Shown one piece after another: positions 1-6,187 of a DNA stretch of 9,183 bases; position 1 is the first letter of the stretch, and every line of letters starts with the position of its first letter. The notes beneath the pieces are model-generated. The model did not search any database and had not been told where the DNA came from. It worked only from the letters and a program-made list of their open reading frames with translations. The stretch is taken from assembly GCA_002292185.1 (NCBI GenBank), contig DBBL01000003.1, forward strand, positions 388-9,570, in the 5' to 3' direction. The stretch comes from Akkermansiaceae bacterium UBA985 (GTDB taxonomy: Bacteria; Verrucomicrobiota; Verrucomicrobiia; Verrucomicrobiales; Akkermansiaceae). The position numbers were made by a program, and so were the translations under genes.

Positions 1-926
1 TTCATGGTCAGGCGTGAGCCGATGTTACAGTCGATCCAGCGCACCTCAGCGTCTTCGTGGGCGAGGCCACGTTTGGTGACCAGGTTGAAGACATTGGAGC
101 TCCAGTTTTGCACGGTGACATACTGTATCTTGGCGCCCTTCATAGCAACGAGCTCAACCACAGCAGAGTGGAGAGTAGTTGATTCAAACTTAGGGGCGGT
201 GCAGCCTTCCATATACATCACTTCAGCGCCTTCGTCAGCAATGATGAGCGTGCGCTCAAACTGGCCGAAGTTCTCAGAGTTGATTCGGAAGTATGCCTGC
301 AGCGGATGCTTCACCTTAAGCCCTTTGGGAATGTAGATGAATGAGCCGCCAGAGAACACAGCGCTGTTAAGCGCTGAAAATTTATTATCTCCAGTAGGGA
401 TCACCTTGCCGAACCACGGGCGGAAAATCTCCTCATGCTCTTTAAGGCCCTCGGTAGAGTTAACAAAAATCACACCGTCTTTTTCGAGTTCCTCCTTAAC
501 GCTTGAGTAAGCAGTTTCAGAATCATATTGGGCCTCAACGCCGGCAAGAAATGCCCGCTCTTGCTCAGGCACACCGAGACGTTCGAACGTTTCTAGCACC
601 TCAGCGGGAACGTCTTCCCAATTACGCATTGGCTTCTGGCCGTCTGCGAGATAATAGCGGATTTCATCAAAGTGGATGTTGTTAAGATCTTCCGTAGCCC
701 AGTTAGTCGGCATCGGCTTGCTGAGAAATGTCTCGTAGGCCTTGAGTCGATACGCACGCACCCAGTCAGGGTCATTCTTGACGTCACTGATGTAGTTGAT
801 CGTGTCGGTCGACAAGCCGACCCCTGCATCAAATTTATGATTCTCGGGGAAATGAAAGTCCCCCTTGGCGCGATCGACATCGATCGCATTTTGGGTTTCT
901 TGGTCGATGGTTGCTTCTGCACTCAT
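1..926 (-). CDS. sufB: Fe-S cluster assembly scaffold SufB, 3' end cut off by window edge
   Basis: This is the N-terminal 308 residues of SufB, the scaffold subunit of the cytoplasmic SufBCD complex, on which iron-sulfur clusters are built. It starts at the ATG at 924-926 ([16 protein letters not shown]) and runs off the left edge still in frame. Recognisable SufB blocks include the early GLSxDTI segment, the WxRxxRLKAYE-like stretch, KDGVIF, a [24 protein letters not shown] core, the [24 protein letters not shown] beta-helix region, EGCTAPKF and [15 protein letters not shown]. SufB is usually about 470 residues, so roughly a third is missing, including the C-terminal residues needed for cluster assembly. 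The gene begins 11 bases after the sufC stop, so the two are co-transcribed. No clear Shine-Dalgarno site precedes the ATG, and translation may depend on coupling to sufC. Confidence 0.95.
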   Translation of the reverse strand, partial: MSAEATIDQETQNAIDVDRAKGDFHFPENHKFDAGVGLSTDTINYISDVKNDPDWVRAYRLKAYETFLSKPMPTNWATEDLNNIHFDEIRYYLADGQKPMRNWEDVPAEVLETFERLGVPEQERAFLAGVEAQYDSETAYSSVKEELEKDGVIFVNSTEGLKEHEEIFRPWFGKVIPTGDNKFSALNSAVFSGGSFIYIPKGLKVKHPLQAYFRINSENFGQFERTLIIADEGAEVMYMEGCTAPKFESTTLHSAVVELVAMKGAKIQYVTVQNWSSNVFNLVTKRGLAHEDAEVRWIDCNIGSRLTM

Positions 927-937
927 ATTAAATATTG

Positions 938-1693
938 TTAGGCGTTTACAAGGCCCCCGTCCTTCAGAAAATCATAGCCGCTTTCTTCCAGCTCAAGTGC
1001 CAACTCCTTACCTCCAGTTTTGACGATCTGCCCATCGGCCATCACGTGCACGTAATCGGGCTCAATGTAGTCGAGTAAACGCTGGTAGTGCGTGATCATC
1101 AGGATTCCACGATCAGGGGAACGCATAGCGTTCACGCCCTTGGCCACGATTTTAAGAGCATCGATGTCCAAACCGGAATCGGTTTCGTCGAGGATACAGT
1201 ATTGAGGGTCGAGCATCATCATCTGCAAGATCTCGTTGCGCTTCTTCTCACCACCGGAAAACCCTTCGTTGACGGCACGGGCGGTGAACTTACGGTTCAT
1301 TTCTAGCACATCCATCTTCGAGTAAAGGTCTTTGTAGTAGGCAACCGCATCGATTTCCTCGCCCTTGGGCAAACGAGCCTGAAGGGCGGCACGAATAAAG
1401 TTGGCATTAGAAACGCCTGGGACTTCAGCGGGGTATTGAAAGGCCAGGAAGATTCCCGCACGGCTGCGCTCATCCACATCTAGATCAAGGATATCTTGGC
1501 CATCCAAGCTCACCGAACCCGAGGTAATCTCGTAGTCGTCGTGGCCGGCAATCACCTTGGAAAGTGTTGATTTACCGGATCCGTTGGGTCCCATGATGGC
1601 ATGTACTTCACCTTTTGGAATTTCGAGATTTACTCCCTTGAGAATGGGTGTGTCCTCAACATTGGCGTGTAGGTCTTTGATGACTAAGCTCAT
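938..1693 (-). CDS. sufC: Fe-S cluster assembly ATPase SufC
   Basis: SufC is the cytoplasmic ABC-type ATPase that binds SufB and SufD and drives the conformational change needed for iron-sulfur cluster assembly. It is not a transporter. The 251-residue length is typical. All ABC motifs are visible: Walker [10 protein letters not shown] (35-43), Q-loop FQYP with Q86, signature [10 protein letters not shown] (145-154, the SufC-specific form), Walker [11 protein letters not shown] (167-176) with catalytic E170, and H-loop H202. The start ([10 protein letters not shown]) fits the family alignment. The gene lies 34 bases after the Fur-family gene and 11 bases before sufB. The order here is C then B, unlike the ABCDSE order of E. 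coli. No strong ribosome binding site is visible. Stop codon is TAA. Confidence 0.97.
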   Translation of the reverse strand: MSLVIKDLHANVEDTPILKGVNLEIPKGEVHAIMGPNGSGKSTLSKVIAGHDDYEITSGSVSLDGQDILDLDVDERSRAGIFLAFQYPAEVPGVSNANFIRAALQARLPKGEEIDAVAYYKDLYSKMDVLEMNRKFTARAVNEGFSGGEKKRNEILQMMMLDPQYCILDETDSGLDIDALKIVAKGVNAMRSPDRGILMITHYQRLLDYIEPDYVHVMADGQIVKTGGKELALELEESGYDFLKDGGLVNA

Positions 1694-1727
1694 AGTATTA
1701 TTTGTAATGATTATTTCTAAGGATTGA

Positions 1728-2147
1728 TTAGTTGGAAAGTTTGCCCGTCAGGGTGATTTCTATGTTGTTGACCTGCACTCCCTCAGGAAGATCCAGCAGA
1801 TCGGTCAGGCTGGCGCCTTTCTTAAGTGGCACATCGATTACCGTTCCGGATTTTTCATCTTGAAAATGACCGTGTGCAGTCAAATTCGGGCAGTAACGTG
1901 AAGATTCACGCTCAAAATGCACTTGGCGTACGGCTCCATGCTGAACTAGTGCTTCCAGGCAGTTATAAACAGTCGCCAAAGAAATCCCTGGCATATTCGA
2001 TTTTGCCCGCTCATAGACTTCAGAGGCGGTTGGATGATCACGGTGGCTCATCAGCACATCATAAACCTCACGGCGCTGACGCGTCATCCGCAGGCCCTTG
2101 AGCTGGGGATGGTTGGTGGGCTGTTGATCTGTAAGCTTCTTATACAT
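1728..2147 (-). CDS. Fur/PerR-family metalloregulator without the CxxC zinc site
   Basis: This is a 139-residue Fur-superfamily transcription regulator, first gene of the Suf operon. The N-terminal winged helix includes [12 protein letters not shown] (21-32), HPTASEVYE (38-46) and the DNA-recognition segment [14 protein letters not shown] (54-67). The C-terminal dimerisation half keeps H92-G-H94, matching the HxH metal ligands of Fur, but the usual structural CxxC is replaced by D97-E-K-S100. The only cysteines are C63 and C86. It is therefore a zinc-site-less variant. Whether it senses iron, peroxide, heme or something else cannot be read from sequence. The start was set at 2147, not the upstream ATG at 2219, because AGAGG lies 7 bases before it and the intervening 24 codons do not resemble Fur. 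Its place ahead of sufC, with a 7-1-7 palindrome in its promoter, suggests autoregulation and Suf control, as SufR and IscR do elsewhere. Confidence 0.92.
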   Translation of the reverse strand: MYKKLTDQQPTNHPQLKGLRMTRQRREVYDVLMSHRDHPTASEVYERAKSNMPGISLATVYNCLEALVQHGAVRQVHFERESSRYCPNLTAHGHFQDEKSGTVIDVPLKKGASLTDLLDLPEGVQVNNIEITLTGKLSN

Positions 2148-2154
2148 CTGTATA

Positions 2155-2159
2155 CCTCT
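2155..2159 (-). promoter_or_regulatory. Ribosome binding site deciding the fur-like start
   Basis: AGAGG on the minus strand sits 7 bases before the ATG at 2145-2147. It is one of few good Shine-Dalgarno matches in the window and supports the 139-residue start over an ATG 24 codons upstream. Confidence 0.6.
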
Positions 2160-2246
2160 GAATTGCTGAATTTGTTCTGAGCTCGCCGCGGGCAGGCCGC
2201 ATGGCAGTAGAGACGGCAAACTAGCTCCGATTTTTCAGTGAGCAAG

Positions 2247-2275
2247 TCTAAATTTAGAATGATTCTAATGTGCAA
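2247..2275 (-). promoter_or_regulatory. Candidate sigma70-type promoter of the fur-sufC-sufB operon
   Basis: Reading on the minus strand, TTGCAC (2270-2275) and TTTAGA (2247-2252) are separated by exactly 17 bases. Each box matches only about half of the consensus. The call rests mainly on the spacing and on the perfect palindrome that fills the spacer. It would give a leader of roughly 90 bases before the Fur-like start codon. Confidence 0.4.
2254..2268. promoter_or_regulatory. Fur/PerR-type 7-1-7 operator palindrome
   Basis: TTAGAATGATTCTAA is a perfect inverted repeat of seven bases around a single central G. This is the architecture of the classical Per/Fur/Zur boxes (PerR consensus TTATAATNATTATAA), from which it differs by one symmetric position per half. 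It lies wholly within the 17-base spacer of the candidate promoter and upstream of the Fur-like gene, where bound regulator would block RNA polymerase. Regulation of the operon by its own first gene product is inferred. Confidence 0.7.
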
Positions 2276-2321
2276 CAGGCCTGTTTCGCCCCGCAAGCAC
2301 TGGATTCACATGGTATAAGAC

Positions 2322-2345
2322 GAAATGAGCCCCGAAATGAGCCCC
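2322..2345 (-). repeat. Two tandem copies of a 12-base motif, GGGGCTCATTTC
   Basis: Two adjacent exact copies (2322-2333 and 2334-2345, read on the minus strand) lie immediately after the TAA of the membrane-protein gene. A third, one-mismatch copy (GGGGCTCATGTC) occurs at 5152-5163 downstream of the nuclease gene, also reading with the minus strand. The function is unknown. No T-tract follows, so these are not classical terminators. Confidence 0.6.
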
Positions 2346-2351
2346 AAACAT

Positions 2352-2939
2352 TTACCACCACAAAATTGCGCAAATGAGCACCAGAACACCATAGCCGAGG
2401 CCGGCAAAGGCTGAGATACGGAAACGACTTTCCGTTTTCGTTACCCAGGTGATCAGATCCCGCAAGGTGAAGGGCATTCCAACCCAAAAAAGACCACCAA
2501 AAACCATCGCGTAGGCATAAATGGGTATCAGTAAGCGGCTACTTGGTGATTCAAGATAGGCGGCGTAAATAAGGGGTGCTGCAGCCATGAGGGCGAGTAA
2601 GCCGATGCCGCGTATCGCAAGAAACTCCTTCACCTGTGTAATCATGCCCAGCGCTGCGATAGGAATAATAATGCGCAGCAGGCTCTTCGCCTGATTAAAT
2701 TCGCCCAAATCCATCTGCAGTTTACTCAGCGGTCCCAAACCGTCTGGGGCCACTAATAACCAAAACCAGAACATGCCAGCACCCATTAACCATGGAGCAA
2801 TCGATCCATTTCGCGGCAGCTTGATCAAAAAATTTCTGCTCGCAGTGGGTTTCATTAACATCCAGCAATGCAAACCAATGAGCCAAGCCGCAAGGACATA
2901 CCCTGCTGTGTCTAGTGAGATTGTTTCGTAGGGGTGCAT
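2352..2939 (-). CDS. Six-helix integral membrane protein of unknown function
   Basis: I do not recognise the family. The 195-residue protein (MHPYETISLDTAGYVLAAW at the N-terminus) is strongly hydrophobic. About six membrane helices can be seen: YVLAAWLIGLHCWMLM near 14-30, PWLMGAGMFWFWLLVAP near 48-65, LLRIIIPIAALGMI near 88-101, GIGLLALMAAAPLIYAAYL near 112-130, LLIPIYAYAMVFGGLFWVG near 136-155, and FAGLGYGVLVLICAILWW at the C-terminus. There are no catalytic motifs or charged intramembrane residues that suggest a transporter. An alternative ATG at 2999 would add 20 residues (MGAIAHSIQHQS...) and leave only 14 bases after miaB. I preferred 2939 because those extra residues look unstructured and the shorter form begins just before the first helix, but neither start has a clear ribosome binding site. 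It is probably co-transcribed with miaB. Confidence 0.75.
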   Translation of the reverse strand: MHPYETISLDTAGYVLAAWLIGLHCWMLMKPTASRNFLIKLPRNGSIAPWLMGAGMFWFWLLVAPDGLGPLSKLQMDLGEFNQAKSLLRIIIPIAALGMITQVKEFLAIRGIGLLALMAAAPLIYAAYLESPSSRLLIPIYAYAMVFGGLFWVGMPFTLRDLITWVTKTESRFRISAFAGLGYGVLVLICAILWW

Positions 2940-3013
2940 AACGGTGATCTTTAGGCAGTAGAATGACTGGTGCTGGATACTATGGGCAATTGCACCCATG
3001 AAAAGGCTTATTT

Positions 3014-4390
3014 CTAGGACAGCACGGGGGTTCCGTAAAGTGAGAACCCGGTTGTCTCCTCAATGAGGACATCAAATATCTGGCCGGTCATGCGTTCAGC
3101 ATCACCGTCAAAGATGACAATTTTGTTCTGTGCCGTTCGCCCCATAAGGCGGGCCTTGTTCGTCTTGGAAAGCCCTGTGCAAAGTATCTGCTGGCGCGTT
3201 CCGACAAATGCCTCATTTTTTTTGACCGCAAGCTCATTGACCACCGCCAATAAGATCTGATTGCGCTCTTCTTTTACACGCTCTGAAATCTGGCCCTCCA
3301 TCTCAGCGGCAGGGGTATTGCGCCGCTTAGAGTAGCGAAACACAAAGGCGTTATCAAATTCAAGCTGCTTGACGGTATCCACTGTCGCTTGGAAGTCCTC
3401 CTCTGTCTCGCCCGGGAAACCAACGATAATATCGGTCGTGATCGCGAGATCAGGACGCGCCGCTTTCATATTCTGACAAATCTCTACAAACTTGGCATGT
3501 TTATAAGGACGGCGCATTTGCTTCAGGATGCGATCTGAGCCGGATTGCATGGGGAAATGAATATGGCTACACAGCTTAGGTAAGTAGGTAAAGGCATCAA
3601 CAAGGTCTTTACGATAGCCGATCGGATGCGGAGAGGTGAAACGAATCCGATCCAAACCATCAATCTCATGCACAGCTTCCAGTAGCTGGACAAAAGGCGA
3701 CTTGCCATCGACCTTATCGAATTCAGTGCGTCCATACAGATTCACAATCTGACCTAATAAAGTAACTTCTTTGACCCCTTTTTCAACGAGACCTCTACAC
3801 TCCTCGACAATGTCAACGATTGGGCGGCCACGCTCCTTGCCACGTGTATCTGGCACAATACAGAACGAACAACGCATGTTGCAACCCTGCATGATAGAAA
3901 CAAAAGCGGTTGACTGATCCTTCTGCGTGACGTGGTCACGAATCGTATTCTGGCTGTCTTTTTCCTCCTCGGTATCACAGACGCTCTCTCCGCTCAGCGA
4001 GAGCGAGGGTTTGTCCATACGCACTTCCATGCGCTGCTTCAAAATGCCGTCCACATAGTCAAAAACCTTGTGGTACTTCTGGGTACCAACAACCACATCA
4101 AGATGCGGAATATTCTTAAAGAGCTCCTGACCACGGCTCTGTGCCATACAGCCCATGTAGCCGTAGACAACATGCGGCTTGCGCACACGGTGCCTGCCCA
4201 TAATGCCCATCTTACCGAGCGCTTTCTGCTCGGCCTGATCCCTTACACTACAGGTATTCACAAGGATGGCATCTGCCTCCTTTTCATCCGGTGTAACCGT
4301 ATAACCGCCTTCCACGAACATCCGAGCAACCTGCTCAGAATCGCGTTCGTTCATTTGTCATCCGTATGTCTTGATAAATACCTTGGGCAC
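3014..4390 (-). CDS. miaB: tRNA-2-methylthio-N6-dimethylallyladenosine synthase MiaB with in-frame UGA (probable selenocysteine)
   Basis: MiaB is a cytoplasmic radical-SAM methylthiotransferase that converts i6A37 to ms2i6A37 in tRNAs reading UNN codons. From the GTG at 4388-4390 the frame reads MPKVFIKTYG-UGA-QMNERDSEQ, 458 residues counting the UGA. That restores the conserved N-terminus, with UGA at residue 11 where the family has its first auxiliary-cluster cysteine. The other auxiliary ligands are intact: C47 in NTCSVRD and C81 in GYMGCMAQS. So is the radical-SAM CxxxCxxC (C170, C174, C177), followed by the TRGKERGR segment. A TRAM RNA-binding domain occupies the last 60 or so residues. 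An annotation from the ATG at 4352-4354 would give 446 residues and lose the first strand and ligand. AGGCGG lies 7 bases before the GTG, supporting initiation upstream of the UGA. The rest of the frame is undamaged. The family is certain. Sec insertion is inferred, with a recent nonsense mutation, sequencing error or AUG reinitiation as alternatives. Confidence 0.88.
4315..4349 (-). promoter_or_regulatory. Candidate bacterial SECIS hairpin inside miaB
   Basis: Beginning 9 bases after the UGA, the mRNA can form a bipartite hairpin. The upper stem is CUGAGC/GCUCGG (4333-4338 with 4322-4327, including one G-U pair), closed by the loop AGGUU (4328-4332). The lower stem is CGAAC/GUUCG (4345-4349 with 4315-4319), joined through a bulged AU/AU pair. 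The loop guanines are 27 and 28 bases from the UGA. Bacterial SECIS elements are known to be stem-loops just downstream of the Sec codon with a G among the first loop bases; E. coli fdhF has an AGGUCU loop. The geometry fits, but the element overlaps conserved codons, so chance pairing is possible. Confidence 0.55.
4358..4360 (-). other. In-frame UGA codon at the first auxiliary-cluster Cys of MiaB
   Basis: The codon reads TGA between GGA (Gly10) and CAA (Gln12), exactly where the family motif KTYGCQMN has cysteine. A single third-base change (TGC or TGT to TGA) explains it. The downstream AUG (4352-4354) is only one codon further, so reinitiation is also physically possible. Confidence 0.9.
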
Positions 4391-4397
4391 AGGAAAG

Positions 4398-4403
4398 CCG
4401 CCT
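4398..4403 (-). promoter_or_regulatory. Ribosome binding site for the GTG start of miaB
   Basis: AGGCGG on the minus strand matches AGGAGG at five of six bases and stands 7 bases before GTG at 4388-4390. It places initiation upstream of the UGA and argues against the ATG at 4352-4354 as the primary start. The 128 bases between here and the end of the NlpC gene hold no promoter that I find convincing. Confidence 0.6.
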
Positions 4404-4528
4404 GGAGCGGAAATTTTAGTGAAATGCTAATGCAGCAACTTACAAAATGATGGTTATCACCGTAAGCAGTGCGACGGGCGGGAAGATGTAGGCGGAACGA
4501 GCGGATAATCAAGAATCATTTCACGGCT

Positions 4529-5062
4529 TCAAAGCCGACTCGGATGACGAACGTAATAACCTTTGACCCCTCGGCGTTCAGGCTTCCAGCGAGGCCCCGT
4601 CGATTTCCAGGTGCCTCCGGTATCAAACCTCAGGCCAGCGATCACCATGAACACGTGGCCTTTGCGCACATAAATAGTCACCCAGTCACCATATCCCTTT
4701 TTCCCGTAGTCGAAAAAGTTTTGCGATACCAGCGGACGATCTAATTTACCGCCGGCGTGAAGCACATAAGAAACCGCTCCCGAACAGTCATAGCCTCGAT
4801 CATGAAAGCTTCGATGACCCCCTCCATAGATATAGGGCTTCCCGGTCAATGTGTTTGCCGCTTCGATCATTCGTTTAACACGGCGTGGAGCACGCGGCGG
4901 CGCAACCGCCTTGCCGCTGGGGCTAATATATGCCGTCTTACCATAGTCAAAGCGGTGTATTAGATGCCGCTCTTGTGCCCGAAGCTGGGAAGAGCAGGAG
5001 CTTAGGAATACGGAAGCTAGTAATGATACCAGTAGTGCAAGGGTGAGACCAAATGTCCTCAT
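4529..5062 (-). CDS. NlpC/P60-family cysteine peptidase, predicted lipoprotein
   Basis: This is a 177-residue envelope protein. The N-terminus has a signal sequence ending in the lipobox LSSC, with C23 as the predicted lipidation site. The mature part begins with a basic linker, and the peptidase domain spans roughly 62-172. Catalytic C93 is in YDCSGAVSYVL, followed by a conserved-type SQNFFDYG segment, and the catalytic His is H136 in KGHVFMVI. NlpC/P60 enzymes typically cleave peptide stems of peptidoglycan, often D-Glu-gamma-diamino acid bonds. The exact bond cannot be told here. The domain is a minimal one with no SH3 or LysM module, so binding partners may direct it. It ends at TGA with a plausible family tail (GYYVRHPSRL), which shows that UGA acts as a normal stop here. 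There is no Shine-Dalgarno site before the ATG. Confidence 0.85.
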   Translation of the reverse strand: MRTFGLTLALLVSLLASVFLSSCSSQLRAQERHLIHRFDYGKTAYISPSGKAVAPPRAPRRVKRMIEAANTLTGKPYIYGGGHRSFHDRGYDCSGAVSYVLHAGGKLDRPLVSQNFFDYGKKGYGDWVTIYVRKGHVFMVIAGLRFDTGGTWKSTGPRWKPERRGVKGYYVRHPSRL

Positions 5063-5068
5063 TTATTT

Positions 5069-5097
5069 ATTTAACCATGCTTAACCAAATAAATCAA
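5069..5097 (-). promoter_or_regulatory. Possible promoter of the NlpC/P60 gene giving a leaderless mRNA
   Basis: On the minus strand TTGATT (5092-5097) and TTAAAT (5069-5074) are 17 bases apart, each matching four of six consensus bases. The -10 box ends 6 bases before the ATG, so transcription would start at or next to the start codon. That agrees with the absence of a ribosome binding site. The region is AT-rich, so the match may be fortuitous. Confidence 0.3.
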
Positions 5098-5186
5098 ATG
5101 GCAAAAATAAACACCCGTTTTATCTTATGCATATTGCACTGCTCATGAGCTGACATGAGCCCCCAGCTAGCCCTTATTGCCATTTG
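5095..5186. repeat. Long-range 10-base inverted repeat with inner hairpins in the nuclease-NlpC gap
   Basis: CAAATGGCAA (5095-5104) is exactly complementary to TTGCCATTTG (5177-5186), with 72 bases between. Inside lies a tighter hairpin, GCTCATG (5141-5147) with CATGAGC (5154-5160) over a 6-base loop. A competing pair, CTAGCC (5167-5172) with GGCTAG (5186-5191), overlaps the outer right arm. Together these could fold the 3' region of the nuclease transcript or the leader of the NlpC gene. No T-tract follows in either direction, so it is not an evident intrinsic terminator. Confidence 0.45.
5152..5163 (-). repeat. Third copy of the GGGGCTCAT(T/G)TC motif
   Basis: GGGGCTCATGTC on the minus strand differs by one base from the two tandem copies at 2322-2345. 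Its right part overlaps the inner hairpin at 5141-5160. Like those copies it lies downstream of a minus-strand gene. Confidence 0.5.
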
Positions 5187-5205
5187 GCTAGGAGTCTTTG
5201 AAGAA

Positions 5206-5823
5206 CTACTTACCCCAGATGCCGATCTTTTCGCGTTTTGCTCTTTTTTCCAGCATGCGTAAACCACTGAGGTAACGCCGAGATGTCATACGACGCGGGA
5301 ATTTGGCGATTTTCCCTTCCCACATTGGCTCATTCCACTCCGCGCCCATACCATGAGCCCTAGCGAGCCCAGCCTGAATTAATGCTTCGTCGAGTCTCTG
5401 GCCCTCCTCATTAATAATAATCGCGTAGTAGCGAGACTTTCCGCTGGCGCCGTCCGCTTTAATTTTCTGTGTATATACCCTGAATGGCTTTCGTAAAAAT
5501 TCACGGGTAAAGCTGGACGCTTTTTCGCCCCACTTCATGACATCGTCTTGCTCTATGGCAAAGTCTTTGGCCTGCTCAGCAAGACGTGACTCAAATCGAT
5601 CATCCGTTTCCGGGCAATCGACACCGTAGAGACGGAAAAGATAAACGTATCCCGTGAGCGGCTTGACCGCAAAGCTATCGCCATCACGATATTCATCCTC
5701 CATTAGTTGGCTGCGGTCATAAACAAGCCACTCTTTTTCTGATGCCAACACCGCAGGGCTAAGAATAGAGACCAACAAAAAAACGAACAGGCAAAGCGAC
5801 AAACGAGCAGATAGTAAGAACAT
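5206..5823 (-). CDS. Secreted thermonuclease-like (SNase family) nuclease
   Basis: This is a 205-residue protein with a hydrophobic signal peptide (about residues 8-26, cleavage likely after VLA27) and one staphylococcal-nuclease domain, so it should act in the periplasm or outside the cell. The catalytic set can be matched to S. aureus nuclease: D47 and D49 in DGDSF (calcium ligands), R64, D69 and E72 in RLYGVDCPE, and R131 in GKSRYYAII. The family segments ALIQAGLARAHG and the C-terminal EKRAKREKIGIWGK are also present. The domain is therefore probably active, cutting DNA or RNA with calcium to give 3'-phosphates. The region between E72 and R131 is longer than in the S. aureus enzyme. There is no strong ribosome binding site before the ATG. 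The next gene downstream is 143 bases away across structured DNA, so an operon with the NlpC gene is uncertain. Confidence 0.9.
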   Translation of the reverse strand: MFLLSARLSLCLFVFLLVSILSPAVLASEKEWLVYDRSQLMEDEYRDGDSFAVKPLTGYVYLFRLYGVDCPETDDRFESRLAEQAKDFAIEQDDVMKWGEKASSFTREFLRKPFRVYTQKIKADGASGKSRYYAIIINEEGQRLDEALIQAGLARAHGMGAEWNEPMWEGKIAKFPRRMTSRRYLSGLRMLEKRAKREKIGIWGK

Positions 5824-6187
5824 AAAAATACACTTACTCAGCGCAATGCGCCTTGTCCAATTTATTTGTGTTAGATTGTTAGGTTTATGAAAAACAGATC
5901 AATATCTAACTAAAAAATAAATCCGCACAAGATCAATAAGCTTAACGATTCCAGCGTTTTACCGGAGTGCGTGAAAGCGGTAGCTCTAACTGTTGCCACT
6001 GGGGGCGGCAGCTCTGTACATTAGGCCTGCCAACATGTCCGCTCCATACTCGCTGCGAGAGCGATCCAACATGACCTTTGAAATGGTAAACAGCCGCTTG
6101 CAATATAAGGGTGAGTTTGTTCATATGAACACCTTCACCCATTCTCTTGTCAGAGTCAAGCCCGCTTGCGTTTTTTTGCTAAAAAAT
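5824..6187. other. AT-rich gap between topoisomerase and nuclease genes
   Basis: This 364-base stretch has no well-supported gene. Its left third (5824-5940) is AT-rich and holds a 7-base inverted repeat, GTTAGAT (5870-5876) with ATCTAAC (5904-5910). It probably includes the nuclease promoter, although I see no convincing box pair. The middle carries the doubtful small reading frame at 5942-6124. The right end has a T-run and an A-run facing each other (6171-6177 and 6181-6186) just beyond the topoisomerase stop. Confidence 0.5.
5942..6124 (-). CDS. Possible small protein of 60 residues, unrecognised
   Basis: The frame opens with MNKLTLILQAAVYHFKGHVG and ends LPLSRTPVKRWNR before TAA. I do not recognise it. 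It is basic at the C-terminus and has three tryptophans and one cysteine. It has no full membrane helix, although residues 3-14 are hydrophobic. AAGGTG stands 5 bases before the ATG as a fair ribosome binding site. Another in-frame ATG six codons upstream (6142) exists. Codon choice is unremarkable. It may be a real small gene following the topoisomerase gene, or noncoding sequence that happens to be open. Confidence 0.35.
   Translation of the reverse strand: MNKLTLILQAAVYHFKGHVGSLSQRVWSGHVGRPNVQSCRPQWQQLELPLSRTPVKRWNR

Noticed and set aside
1694..1716. Fur-box-like sequence before sufC (ATAATCATTA on the minus strand)
   Set aside because: Only about 12 of 19 positions agree with the E. coli box, and the palindrome extends just 4-1-4. 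It is AT-rich sequence between tightly spaced operon genes.
2148..2219. N-terminal extension of the Fur-like protein from an ATG at 2219
   Set aside because: The 24 extra residues do not resemble Fur, and a good ribosome binding site stands before the internal ATG at 2147.
4358..4360. UGA reassigned genome-wide to an amino acid (code 4/25-like)
   Set aside because: The NlpC/P60 gene ends in TGA at 4529-4531 at the natural end of the family, and readthrough there would add residues unlike the family. No other gene in the window has an internal UGA.
3932..4450. Long plus-strand open frame opposite the 5' half of miaB
   Set aside because: It lies antisense to the well-conserved MiaB coding sequence and encodes nothing recognisable. 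The same holds for open frames opposite sufC, the topoisomerase gene and selO.
5870..5910. GTTAGAT/ATCTAAC inverted repeat as a terminator or operator
   Set aside because: Seven base pairs with a 27-base AT-rich loop and no T-tract is within chance in such AT-rich DNA.
6157..6177. Plus-strand intrinsic terminator (CAAG/CTTG followed by a run of seven T)
   Set aside because: The stem is only four base pairs and there is no supported plus-strand gene ending there.
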